11,077 bases of DNA from Candidatus Zixiibacteriota bacterium (GTDB taxonomy: Bacteria > Zixibacteria > MSB-5A5 > GN15 > JACZUZ01), in the NCBI GenBank assembly GCA_022563625.1, contig JADFNA010000021.1, positions 1 to 11,077 on the forward strand. The letters run 5' to 3'. The position numbers and the translations under genes were made by a program. A model generated the notes under the pieces. That model did not search any database and had not been told where the DNA came from. It was given only the letters and a program-made list of their open reading frames with translations. Of this stretch, positions 1 to 9,700 are shown piece after piece. Each line of letters begins with the position of its first letter. Positions within the stretch are counted from its first letter, which is position 1.

Positions 1-2976
1 AGTCAAAGAAACCTGCGCCTTTTGCGGCAGGGAGAAATTGATTGTCGTGGCGGGATTAAACGGGTTCGGAAAATTCTGCGCCAGCGCAAATGTTTTGGGT
101 AAAATGTTCGTACGTGGATCATCATCGACATCGGTTTGAATGTCCCCGAACAGAACCCGGAAAAACTCTGTGGCTTGGTCGGGTTCAAATTCCCAGGGTT
201 CCATGAAAAACATGTAGGCCGTATGCGTCGGCGGAGAATACTTGATCCCAACGGGTCGTCCGTGAAGTTGAGAGGTTGGGTCTCGACCGCTGACATAGGT
301 GTAGAGGATTTCAGTATTTTCGGCAACGGGTATAACATAGCCCTTTAATGGAATTGGTCCGACGGAAAAATCCCGATTTGAGAATGGAACGTATAGACCT
401 GAGTGGTGATAATTTAAAGCGGGAAAGAGTGAACCGCTGACTGGCTCTGCGCCTACTGGATCGAAATAATGAAACAAGGTATCGCTACTACCGACAAGAT
501 GACTATTCCAGGTGATTGCCAATATGGTATCAATACCATAAGGGTATGCGATATGGGAGAAGATGCCAGTTCGACTAAAATGTCGTTCGAAGATAACTTT
601 TGTACCAAAAGAAGAAAGAAATGTTGATCCCCCGCCAAAGTATATGATTTTTGCGCCAGCCATCGCAATATCAACCCAGCGGACTTTCGTTGCTATTCTA
701 TCCAAAGCAGGATCATCGTACAGGATGTATTCAAATCGGGCAAGTTCTGTAAAAGTAGGACGAAACGAGTTGCTAGGGTCCAATTCCCTAGGTACAATAG
801 GAAAGAACTCAATTTCCATGTTCGGTATCATATTCCTATAGAATGTCATCATGGAATCATAACGCACCCCATGCAACTGAACACTGTCGCGCAAAATGAT
901 AGCCAGAGCCTTGTCTTTTTCCGGACTGCTCAAGACATCAAACACATCGGTAGATTGTGATTCATTTCCGGCAGAATCGACTGCAGTCATATGAAAGCTG
1001 ACTATTGTAGCGGTATCAACAGGAGGCAGGGAAAAGCTTCTGTTCGGCTCGAAAATCTCAGCAAGAGGTGGATTTCCTACGATGCACATACCAGACGAAT
1101 CTTCAAGAACCGAGTCACACAACAACACGAACGGTGATGACACGTCACATTGACGAAAAGATGTTACAAGCTCAGGCGGTACGTAAAAATTGTTCTGACC
1201 TGGCACTCTCACATAAATCTTGATCTTCTCAATATCCGGATCAATTTTCTCCCAACTGAATTCTGCTCGTCTCCCGCTAAAAAACCGCAATATGCTCTTT
1301 TGGAAAGCATCAGCGAACATTTCTTCAGATAGTTTCGGTGGATGCGGCACGCCTACGCGGACAAAAAGAGGATCAGACATGGCAGTCGATGTACCGTCCA
1401 GATTAGCCACACCGACAGCGATTGAGTACCAGCCACCATCAACGAGGTCACTCAAGACAATCGAGTCTGATTCAATGGGTGTCGCATTGTACTTGTCCTC
1501 AGGTCCAAGAGATGGCGTATCCAGCGGAGCCAACCGACAAAATACCATACTTTCCGGGACCTGCTTAACGAAAATATCATGGCCTGCGACAAGGGGACTC
1601 TGGCTGTTAACCCATTTTAGTACAGGTTGATTTTCGTTGATGTCAACGATAGTCGGCGCAGGAGGCGCCCCACAAATATCGCCTACACCGTCGAAATCAA
1701 AATCAGATTGAAGTGGATTTGGCATATTCGGACAATTGTCGCACAAATCCGGCAAGCCGTCATTATCAGTGTCGGCAGGTCCTGCGACTGTCGAGTCCTC
1801 TGATAGCTTTAGCACAAATAACGTGGAGTTCATGTTGGATACATAGATAAGCGTGTCATCCGCGGCAAAGACCCCCCACGCTCCCTGGAATGTAGGGGCA
1901 TCACTACTGGGCCAGGTATCGAAAGAGGCGAGTTCCAAAAAACATCGCGGATTGGACAAGTCCAGTACGAATACTCCTGATGTGTAATGCGAAAGATAGA
2001 CACGATTGCCTCGGAGTCTGGCATTGTGCGCTAATTCGCTCGGCCCGAGGAACTGACTGACTGGATGGACACTGTTCAAATCTTCAATGTTCCAGGCTTT
2101 GACACTTGTCCCTACCGTTTCTTCCGTTGTTACAACATGCTTTCCGTCACCGGTTGGCCAAATACTGTGTGCGTAGCCCGGATTCGGAGAGGCCCAGCGT
2201 GCCAGGAGAGTCGGATTCACCTTGTCGGCGACATCCCAGATCGAGAATGTCTCATTGTCACCCTCGGCAACATACAGGGTGTCATTCCTCGCATAGAAAT
2301 CATGGACACCCTTTTCTCCCATACGAGGCATACTTGACACAAAAACTGGGTTCAGTGGATCGGCGATATCGTGTATCAATATCGGAATACCGGCTTGGCC
2401 CTCCATGTAAAGGAATCCCCTAATCGAATCTATCGCCAGGTTGTGCGAATTATGCAGAGCGCCGCCGGCAACTTCGAAAATTGGTAGGGTCTTAACGACA
2501 TGTGCGCTGTCAGGTAAGAAACTTAAGTCTATAATCGTTATCCCGCCGCCGCATTCTGACGTGACATAACAAACATTCCCAACCGTCGCCAAATCGCGCC
2601 ATTGACAAAACTGATCAATCAGAAATGCAGTATCTACGATCTCCAGAGTCGAAACATTGATTATTCCCACACCAAAATTCATCCCCATAAGCGCATATTT
2701 GTCGCCATTGGGCGCCGTCCAGCCCCAGCAGTCACTGCCGTTGCCTGTGAAGAATTGAAAGGCGGCGACACTATCAAGCGAGTAGCGGCCGCTGAATTCA
2801 CTTGATTGCTTGACGTAAGTGTGGTTGCCGATAGCCTCTTGCGTGGGAGGCGGCTGGCCGGCTTCATCCAATCGAAAGCGGGGCATCGATTGAGGTCGGT
2901 CTGTCGGAGAGAGAGTCAATGCGCATACGAATAGTATCGATGCAAAAAATCTGCTGCTGGCGTGCGAATGAGCCAT
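1..2976 (-). CDS. Secreted mosaic protein: LVIVD/choice-of-anchor-B propeller, TSP3, Fn3, alpha/beta domain, C-terminal anchoring domain (3' end cut by window)
   Basis: One unbroken frame of 992 codons reads from ATG at 2976 to the window edge. The start is well fixed, because an in-frame TGA lies two codons upstream (2980-2982). No strong Shine-Dalgarno is seen. Residues 1-25 look like a Sec signal peptide: Arg9, then a hydrophobic run FFASILFVCALTLS. Residues about 46-392 form a propeller-like region resembling choice-of-anchor-B proteins with LVIVD-type strands (GVGIINVS, CQWRDLATVGNVCYVTSE, HNSHNLAI, GVFVLDLSNP). Residues 402-436 are a thrombospondin type 3 loop. Residues about 437-545 and 549-680 look like two Fn3-type domains. 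Residues about 686-800 look like an alpha/beta fold. Residues about 958-992 begin an FCB-type C-terminal FlgD-like/type IX-style domain, so only some tens of residues are probably missing. Export and surface attachment are inferred from the architecture. No catalytic residues are recognised and the function is unknown. It is transcribed away from the giant repeat gene. Confidence 0.93.
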   Translation of the reverse strand, partial: MAHSHASSRFFASILFVCALTLSPTDRPQSMPRFRLDEAGQPPPTQEAIGNHTYVKQSSEFSGRYSLDSVAAFQFFTGNGSDCWGWTAPNGDKYALMGMNFGVGIINVSTLEIVDTAFLIDQFCQWRDLATVGNVCYVTSECGGGITIIDLSFLPDSAHVVKTLPIFEVAGGALHNSHNLAIDSIRGFLYMEGQAGIPILIHDIADPLNPVFVSSMPRMGEKGVHDFYARNDTLYVAEGDNETFSIWDVADKVNPTLLARWASPNPGYAHSIWPTGDGKHVVTTEETVGTSVKAWNIEDLNSVHPVSQFLGPSELAHNARLRGNRVYLSHYTSGVFVLDLSNPRCFLELASFDTWPSSDAPTFQGAWGVFAADDTLIYVSNMNSTLFVLKLSEDSTVAGPADTDNDGLPDLCDNCPNMPNPLQSDFDFDGVGDICGAPPAPTIVDINENQPVLKWVNSQSPLVAGHDIFVKQVPESMVFCRLAPLDTPSLGPEDKYNATPIESDSIVLSDLVDGGWYSIAVGVANLDGTSTAMSDPLFVRVGVPHPPKLSEEMFADAFQKSILRFFSGRRAEFSWEKIDPDIEKIKIYVRVPGQNNFYVPPELVTSFRQCDVSSPFVLLCDSVLEDSSGMCIVGNPPLAEIFEPNRSFSLPPVDTATIVSFHMTAVDSAGNESQSTDVFDVLSSPEKDKALAIILRDSVQLHGVRYDSMMTFYRNMIPNMEIEFFPIVPRELDPSNSFRPTFTELARFEYILYDDPALDRIATKVRWVDIAMAGAKIIYFGGGSTFLSSFGTKVIFERHFSRTGIFSHIAYPYGIDTILAITWNSHLVGSSDTLFHYFDPVGAEPVSGSLFPALNYHHSGLYVPFSNRDFSVGPIPLKGYVIPVAENTEILYTYVSGRDPTSQLHGRPVGIKYSPPTHTAYMFFMEPWEFEPDQATEFFRVLFGDIQTDVDDDPRTNILPKTFALAQNFPNPFNPATTINFSLPQKAQVSLT
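25..90 (-). other. FCB-type C-terminal anchoring/sorting domain, beginning (FlgD-like, type IX-style)
   Basis: Residues 963-984 contain FALAQNFPNPFNPATTINF followed by SLP. The xxLxQNxPNPFNPxTxIxFxLP pattern opens the FlgD-like/type A sorting domain found at the C-terminus of exported proteins across the FCB superphylum. The preceding Asp-rich linker (DVDDDPRTN) is usual. The rest of the domain and the stop codon lie beyond position 1. Whether this organism has a type IX secretion system cannot be judged here. Confidence 0.88.
577..921 (-). other. Embedded alpha/beta domain, possibly glutamine-amidotransferase/ThuA-like (residues about 686-800)
   Basis: The flanking regions look all-beta, but this stretch alternates predicted strands and helices: KALAIILRDSV, then a helix-like segment around YDSMMTFYRNM, then IEFFPIV, ELARFEYILYDDPA, VRWVDIAMAGAKIIYFGGG. 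A strand ending in a Gly-rich turn (YFGGGS) after a helix is reminiscent of Rossmann-like or ThuA/class-I glutamine-amidotransferase-like domains. No nucleophilic Cys or clear catalytic set is visible, so a structural or binding role is as likely as an enzymatic one. The domain limits are approximate. Confidence 0.4.
1669..1773 (-). other. Thrombospondin type 3 calcium-binding repeat (residues 402-436)
   Basis: The segment begins DTDNDGLPDLCDNCPN and ends DFDFDGVGDIC. This is the classic TSP3 pattern of regularly spaced Asp residues with a Cys pair (C412, C415) and a closing Cys435. TSP3 loops bind calcium and often act as stiff linkers between the body of a surface protein and its distal domains. 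Here it joins the propeller to the Fn3-like region. Confidence 0.88.
1801..2841 (-). other. Choice-of-anchor-B / LVIVD-like beta-propeller domain (residues about 46-392)
   Basis: Repeated beta-strand motifs of the LVIVD kind are visible at protein level: GVGIINVSTLEIVD, GGITIIDLS, IPILIHDIADPLNPVFV, FSIWDVADKVNPTLLA and GVFVLDLSNPR. The order of hallmarks fits extracellular proteins called choice-of-anchor B: WRDLATVGNVCYVTSE, then LHNSHNLAID, then VHDFYARNDTLYVAEG, then YAHSIW. In that family the propeller is exported and the C-terminal anchor differs between lineages. The assignment rests on remembered family features, not an alignment. Confidence 0.7.
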
Positions 2977-3067
2977 TCTTCAATAGTCCGATCTGCTTTG
3001 GCTTACATCGATACCAGTCAATTCGAGTCCACCCGGACTGAACGTACCAACCCTTTGTAGCCGCTGA

Positions 3068-3095
3068 AATATACGTTAAAGGCGAAAACTGTCAA
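3068..3095 (-). promoter_or_regulatory. Sigma70-like promoter for the minus-strand mosaic protein gene
   Basis: Read on the minus strand, a perfect -35 box TTGACA (3095-3090) is followed by 16 bp and then TATATT (3073-3068). Transcription would begin near 3061, leaving a leader of about 85 nt before the ATG at 2976. The position directly upstream of the gene supports the call. Promoter consensus in uncultured FCB lineages is not well established, so activity is inferred. Confidence 0.6.
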
Positions 3096-3349
3096 TCAAA
3101 CCAAAAGCGCATAATTTTTGCTAAATAAGCCAGTGTAAGATTCTCCCGCGCTCGACAATTGATAGTAATACGCTGCGGGGCAACACGTTAATGGAGGACC
3201 GGGATCGGACGCAGTGGACGGTTTGCGGCCATATTGCAACTAATGAGAACTGCCTGTTGGATTAGAGGATTCTGTCTGGGATTCGTCCGGCAGTAATCCC
3301 GCAACAGTCGGCCATCCTCTTGCGCGGCAAAGAAATCAGCCGAAGGTAG

Positions 3350-3377
3350 TTGACGCTCATCACCAGAGAGTTATATT
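3350..3377 (+). promoter_or_regulatory. Sigma70-like promoter candidate for the giant repeat-protein gene
   Basis: TTGACG (3350-3355), a 16-bp spacer and TATATT (3372-3377) match the build of the promoter facing the other way, including the same spacer and -10 box. The start point would be near 3384. The leader would then be about 235-320 nt depending on which ATG is used, which is long enough to hold regulatory structure. Confidence 0.45.
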
Positions 3378-3537
3378 CATTAAGGGACTTGGTTACTTCA
3401 ACCTTCGCCAGCAGCCATTACTCAACTACGACTCTTGCCGCCGGATAAAACCTGAATTCTTTTTGCCGCTCGTCTGAGCTGAGGTACGACAACACCGATC
3501 ACGATGAAACCCGGCGCGACTGTACGCGACCGGGCGC

Positions 3538-3556
3538 CACCGGGCGCCGCCCGGTG
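3538..3556 (+). repeat. GC-rich perfect hairpin in the leader of the giant gene
   Basis: CACCGGGC, loop GCC, then GCCCGGTG form a perfect 8-bp stem with a 3-nt loop. The 10-mer ACCGGGCGCC also occurs at 3539-3548, and a near copy (GACCGGGCGCC) sits immediately before it at 3528-3538. No U-run follows, so it is not a typical intrinsic terminator. If the upstream promoter is real, the hairpin lies inside the mRNA leader. Confidence 0.5.
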
Positions 3557-3662
3557 TATGGGTGATTTCACATACTGTCAGTCGGACCCGGCCTGAACTT
3601 TCTGCCACCAAACATTTATGCGCCTACCGCTCACAAACAATTTCTTGTCCACGATATCTTTG

Positions 3663-3710
3663 CGGATGTCACAAAGGTTATCACTCAGGATGTCACTAAG
3701 AATGTCGCCG
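3663..3710 (+). repeat. Four tandem degenerate 12-bp repeats spanning the candidate starts
   Basis: Four consecutive 12-bp units, CGGATGTCACAA, AGGTTATCACTC, AGGATGTCACTA and AGAATGTCGCCG, read in the gene's frame as R-M/L-S-x four times. Three of them carry an in-frame ATG (3666, 3690, 3702). The array therefore multiplies possible start codons just ahead of the signal-peptide core. Confidence 0.7.
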
Positions 3711-6700
3711 AGACCTGCGCTCGTTCTCAGCGCCATCTTTGCCCTATTGGCAAGTTCAAATACATTTGCACAGCGCACCGGCGCCAGCAGTAATTCTGTC
3801 TCTCAAGACAGCGCAAAAACCGCGACCGTTTCTTTTAATCAAACCACCGCGCTTACGACAGACCGTGAAGTATATCCTCCGGAGGCGCTGGTCAATATCT
3901 ACGGTTCAGGCTATCTGCCGGGTGAGCCGGTTTCGCTGACCATTAAATACCAGGATTCTCTGTTCAATGAGGCCGGGCCGGATTTTAGTGTAAGCGCTGT
4001 GGCGGACACATCCGGCCAGTTCGAAGTGTCTTGGACCATCCCTGCGGACGGTGGCATAAGTGATACGCTCATCCTCCAAGGTTTAGGAGCGTTATCGGGA
4101 CGCATGGCCGGGACAGTTGTCCACACCGCCAACACCATATTGACTTTAACCATACTGGCGTCGGATACACTGTGTCCGGCCGGTACTGTTGGCGCCCCTG
4201 ATTCGTTTGTTGTGCGGGCGAATCTGGCCCAGTTCTGCAGCAAAGAAGTTACTGCAAATCTTGCCGGGCGCGAGATTTTGTTCTTTCTCAATCCGGGTGA
4301 TTGCGGGGTTGAGATTGCGCAGATGAGCCAGGATTCGGCGCTGACTGACGCCGACGGCAATGCGTTTGTGACTTTTGCCACACCGTCGGTCCAGGGAAAG
4401 TACTCGGTCCGGGCCAAGTTTCGCGAAGAAGCGCGCCCCAAACCATGCCCGGGGACAGGTAACAGCGCCTGTATCACAGAACCCGGCAATAGCAAACGCT
4501 GTATGAAATTATCAAAATCTAATGATTGTTTGAGATTCGTCGTGATGCAGGACGCCTGTCCGCGCCCGCCGAAACTGGTTTGTCCGCCGAATGAGCTGAT
4601 TACTTTATGCGGCCCGGCAGAAGTCTGTATTTCGCCGCTGACTGTCGATTCGCGCGCCGGCTCGGCCGTTACTATTTCGCTTTCATTCGGCGAACTGCGC
4701 GGCGATTCGATTTGCTTTCTCGCCGACACTGCAGGGGTGTATGTCATTACAGCGATTGCCATGGACAGCGACGGCAACGCCGACACCTGCCAGAGTGTCA
4801 TCACGGTCAAGTTCAACAGCCCTCCGGACATAATCGGAGGTGGACGCACCTTCAATGCCTGTTTCCCTGGCGCGTTAATCAATCATGACGTCAACGCCGT
4901 TGACCTCGACGGAGATACGCTTATCTGGTCATTGTCCTCCGGGTTTGGGGCGATTAACCAGAGCGGACTAATAACGTTCACTGCCGACACGTCCGGAACA
5001 TACTGTTTCACCGTGCGGGTTGATGATATCTGCGGATTCACTGAGGATGTTATCTGTCTGACAGTTCTGTTGGACCAGTTGCCCCGCATAAATGAATTCA
5101 TTGACACAGTCAGGGCTTGTCCGGGTGACAGCCTGTGTGTGACAGTAACCGGCTCTGATCCTGACATTGGTGATCAACTGGACATAGTCCAGCTTGGCGG
5201 GCCAGGTGTGTTTTTGATGAACACTGACACGTCAGGTGTGACCTGTTTCCAGGTTGGAGAGATCACCGGGCCGGTGACATATACTTTCACATATCGAATT
5301 ACCGACAACTGTTTGCGCGATTCATCGACTGCCGCCACACCCCGGCCGCCTATCGGGACAGTGACGGTGACTGTCATTCCGCCCCGTCCTCTCACGGTTA
5401 CACTGCCGGCGGACTTTACGAGTTCGCAATGCGCTCCCGAACAAATCTGCGTGGATGTGAGCATAACAGATCCGGACCACAATCTGGTGGCTGTCAATAC
5501 AAACTTTGGGATATACAATCCGGATGCCGGGACTGTGTGTTACACTCCGATTGGATCAGGAGTTGACACGCTGATAGTGGCGACAGTGGATTCGTGTGGC
5601 GGAGTTGCCCTTGATTCTGTCGTAATCACAGTGGTAACGGCGCCGACCGTGGCAGTCACCTGCCCGGCCGACACGAGTATTTTCATCTGCGATTCCGGTC
5701 TGGTGTGTGTGCCATTCGGGATATTCCCCGCAGGTGTCACAGTTAATTTGCGGCCGGCCTCAGCGTCGTACAATCCGGTTACCGGAGACATTTGTTTTTT
5801 CACGAACTGCTCGGTGCGCAAACAGCTCACGGTAATTGTAGATAACGGCTGTGCCGCTGACACCTGCAATTTCGTCGTTGATGTTACTCTCAACTCTTCG
5901 CCGTTTGTTATCACCCGGCCACAGCTCGAAATAGATTTGTGCCAGCCGGGAACGGTGTGCTGGCCGGCGGGCATTATTGATGTAGACGATAATATCAGAT
6001 CGATAGTCGTTACACCGGCGGGGACTTACAACTCCATCACCGGAAAGATTTGCGTTCCCGTTGACAGCTCGGTCCTCTACCGGGTGATCGTAACCGTGGC
6101 GGATTCCTGCGGCGCCGAGGGAGTTGATACGACATTTTTGAATGCGCATGTCAACAGCCCGCCGGAAATTAACGGGGGAAGTGACCTGGCGCTGTTACTC
6201 TGCGCCCCTCAGGAAGTGTGCGTTCAATTTATCGCCGGGGACATCGACGGAGCGCCGCCGCTGGTGACAACAAATATCGGCGTATATAACGGAATCTCCA
6301 ATATCATCTGCTTTGTCCCGGATACGGCCGGTGTGTATGCGATTATCGGGACCGCCACGGATAGCTGCGGCGCAACAGACGCAGACACGGTCATTGTGAC
6401 GGTAAGTTTCAACCAGCCGCCGCTTGTCATTCTGGGGGCCGATACGACAATCACGCTGTGTAACCTTTCACAACTGTGTCTGCCGGTGACTTTTCCGGCC
6501 GTCCCGGGTAATGACAACCTGCAAAGTGTCATCCCCAACACAGGGTTTTATAATCCGATCACGCGTGAAATCTGTTTCACTCCCGGCGCAGCAGGCGTTA
6601 ATGAAATTATTCTAACAGCAACCGACGCCTGCGGAGTACAGAGCGCCGATACGATCCTGATTACGATAATAGTCAACGACACCGCCAGAATAAGTTGCCC

Positions 6701-9700
6701 GGCCGGGCCGGTTGCCATCGATGTCTGCGGACAGGATTCAGTGTTCTACCCGCTGGAAATCACGCCGTCCAACGCCCGGGTTGCGGTCCAGGGAGCAAAT
6801 TATTCAGGCGGTATACTCAGCTTCGCCGCCGACACGTCCGGGACATATCTTATTCATGTCTCGGCAGCCTCTGATTGCGGCGCCGATAGCTGCGATATTG
6901 TTTTCAATGTTCGTGTCGGCGTACAAATTTCGCTGAACTGCCCGGTGGACACTTCGGTGTTTATTTGCAATTCCGGCCAGACGATCTTCATACCGGTCGG
7001 CTTGATGGTCGACAGCTCTGCGGTGACTGTCACGCCAATCGGTTCTTATCGCAATGGCTCAATCGGGTTTAGCGCCGACACGGCGGGAATCTACTCGATA
7101 ACTGTGTTAGTGGATAATGCCTGCGGGACCGCGTCATGCTCGTTCACTGTTAACACGGCAATCAACAGCGCGCCGAGTGTCCAGGTTGCCGGGAAAGCAG
7201 TCTCGCTCTGTTCAGCAGGTGAAATCGCCCTGCCCATAAGCGTCGCTGATCCGGACGGAAATATTCGTTCTGTCAGTTCAAGTATTGGGACCATTGACGG
7301 TGACACGCTTCGTTTCACGCCGCCAGGCGCCGGAGAGTTTACGGCGCTGGTTACCGTAGTTGATTCGTGCGGACTGTCAGCCGTTGACACGGCGCTTATT
7401 ACAGTTGCGATAAATACCGGACCGGCGGTTGATCTCGGCCCGGATACAGCTTTCGCACTCTGTGCGGTTGATAGTATCTGCCTTCCGGTCACTTTTACGG
7501 ATGCGGATAATAACATAGATATTTCGAGTGTCACTGTAAGCGGCGGAACTTTCGCCGCCGGCAGGGTCTGTTTCCTGCCAACCGGCAGCGGACTACATAC
7601 CATTATACTGAGTGTAAGTGATTCCTGCGGGGCGGCCGCCAGAGATACTGTGGTAATCGACGTTGACATCAATGCGGCGCCTGTCGTAACACTGGCCGGG
7701 CCGGGCGACACCTCGCTCTGTGCGCCGGCATCTATCTGCCTGGCAGGGACGGTCTCGGATAATAACCTGCAGAGTGTTACATCTGTCGGCGGAGCATTTG
7801 TTAACGGAAGCATTTGCTTTACGCCGGATACCTCGGGCGCTTACACGTTTGTGTTGAGCGCCACGGATTCCTGCGGGGTAACGGTCAGTGACACGGAAAT
7901 TGTGAATGTATTTCTCAACCTTCCGCCTGTCGTGGCCGGTCCGCAGGATACCCTCGTTACTGTCTGTGACGCCGGCACAATCTGTTTCGCCCTTGACGCA
8001 ACAGACCCCGACGACAACATATTGTCTATTATAGCATCAGGCGCGCGGAACGCGCTGTACTCAAACGGAACTGTATGTTTTGACCCCGACAGCTCGGGAG
8101 TCTATGCGATTGTAATACTCGCAACCGATAGTTGCGGGCAAACAGGCTCCGACACCGTTAACGTAACAGTCATCACTAACTCTGCGCCGCGGGCCAGTTT
8201 CGCCTCTGATTCGCTGGTCGTGCAGTGTGTCACAGATTCGGTCTGTATTCCTGTGGCAATCTCCGATACTGACGGCAATATCGCGGCGGTAACTGTCCTC
8301 GGCGGCTCATTTAACGAACAAACCGGAAATGTCTGTTTCCTGCCGACAACCAGCGGTGTATTTGTCATTTCACTGTCGGTGATAGATTCCTGTGGACTGT
8401 CAGCGGCGGATTCTCTGTTCGTAAGTGTCAATCTTGGCGAAGTTGTCACGCTTGTCTGTCCGTCCGACACGGCGCTGTTTATCTGCGAGCCGGATACCCT
8501 GTGTTTTCCGATCAGCGGGGTCCCGGCCGGAGCGGAGATAGTTGTCTCGCCGAATTCAGGCTGGTACGACGAAGCGTCCCGACAAATATGCTTCTACACC
8601 AATTGTTCGGTAGTCAAGAACCTGAGCATAGTTGTCACCAACGGATGTTTCGTAGATTCATGCGCGTTTGTGGTGAATGTGACAATGAATTCTCCGCCGC
8701 TGGTGATCGCCGCGCCGGATACCGGCGCAGTATTGTGCGGTCTGCAAGATGTCTGTTTGCCGGTCGGGATATCTGATGCTGATGACAACCTCAGCCAGGT
8801 GATTGTCGAGCCGTTCGGATCATACAATCCAATAACCGGGCTGGCATGCATTCCGATTGACTCAAGCGGATTGTATCTGATTACAATCACCGCCATAGAC
8901 TCATGCGGGGCGCGCGGAGTGGATTCAGTAATCATAAACGCCGCGGTGAATCGTGCGCCGAATGTATCGTTCGGCGCAGACTCGGCGCTGTTCCTTTGTC
9001 GGCCCCAGGAGATATGCATACCGGTATCAGTCGGCGATCCGGACAATAATATCTTCATGGTTGCAAATTCGCTCGGTGTGTACGACAATCTGGCGGGCGC
9101 TGTCTGTTTCACTCCCGGAGATTCAAGCGCTGTGTATCGCCTGATTGTCACGGCAGTGGACTCCTGCGGACTCGTGAATGCCGACACTGTGTTTGTCGCT
9201 GTCAGTATTAATTCTGCCCCGACGCTAACGCTTGCAGCAGATACATCAGTGTTTCTGTGCAAGGTCGGTGAAGTATGCATCCCGGTTTCTGTGATGGACA
9301 TTGATGGGAACTTTCTTGGAATCACGACCAGCCCGGGGGCAAGTTACGACGAACTGACCGGTGAGGTTTGCTTTATCGCCGCCGCCAGCGTCGTGATACC
9401 AATCACCGTGACTGCGCTTGACTCATGCGGGGCGTTCGTCAGCAAAACTATAAATATCGACGTAACAATTAACAGCCCCCCGAGGGTAGTCGCTGCTGCA
9501 GACACGGTTGTCAGCGGCTGCGGCATTTCTGAAGTATGTTTTCCGGTAGGAATTTCAGATGCAGATGATAACATTGCCGGGGTTAGCGTCCTGCCGTTCG
9601 GGTCATATAATCCGATCTCCGGCCTGGTGTGTTTGACTCCGGCCGATACCGGCGCAATCGCTGTCATCATCTCAGTAGTTGATAGCTGCGGACTGATCGG

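Larger units (their letters stand above)
2977..3689. other. Divergent intergenic region
   Basis: This non-coding stretch of about 0.7 kb separates two outward-facing genes. It holds one promoter candidate for each gene (3068-3095 minus, 3350-3377 plus), a small inverted repeat (GGGATT at 3278-3283, AATCCC at 3295-3300) and a GC-rich hairpin (3538-3556). The plus gene's frame has a TGA at 3594-3596, so its earliest possible ATG is at 3618. The stretch between the two promoters (about 3100-3345) shows nothing recognisable: no convincing gene, tRNA or riboswitch. Confidence 0.75.

Noticed and set aside
563..841. A 92-codon plus-strand open frame.
   Set aside because: Antisense shadow of the minus-strand mosaic protein gene, which is unbroken through this region.
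2785..2799. Adjacent NotI and EcoRI recognition sequences (GCGGCCGC then GAATTC), as in a cloning polylinker.
   Set aside because: They read in frame as SEFSGRY within the minus gene, and no other vector sequence is nearby. Chance occurrence is the better explanation.
3278..3300. Inverted repeat GGGATT/AATCCC with an 11-nt loop as a terminator.
   Set aside because: The stem is short, the loop is large and there is no U-run. It also sits between divergent genes, where no terminator is expected.
3426..3611. Small 61-codon open frame on the minus strand in the intergenic region.
   Set aside because: Low-complexity Arg/Ser/Cys-rich translation, no promoter or ribosome binding site, and it overlaps the GC hairpin. 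Nothing supports it as a gene.
3911..4882. A 323-codon open frame on the minus strand.
   Set aside because: It lies antisense to the giant gene, whose translation has a signal peptide and clear repeats. The minus-frame protein has no recognisable domains. Similar antisense frames (for example 7091-7813, 8594-9325, 9344-9865) occur along the array because biased codon use removes stops.
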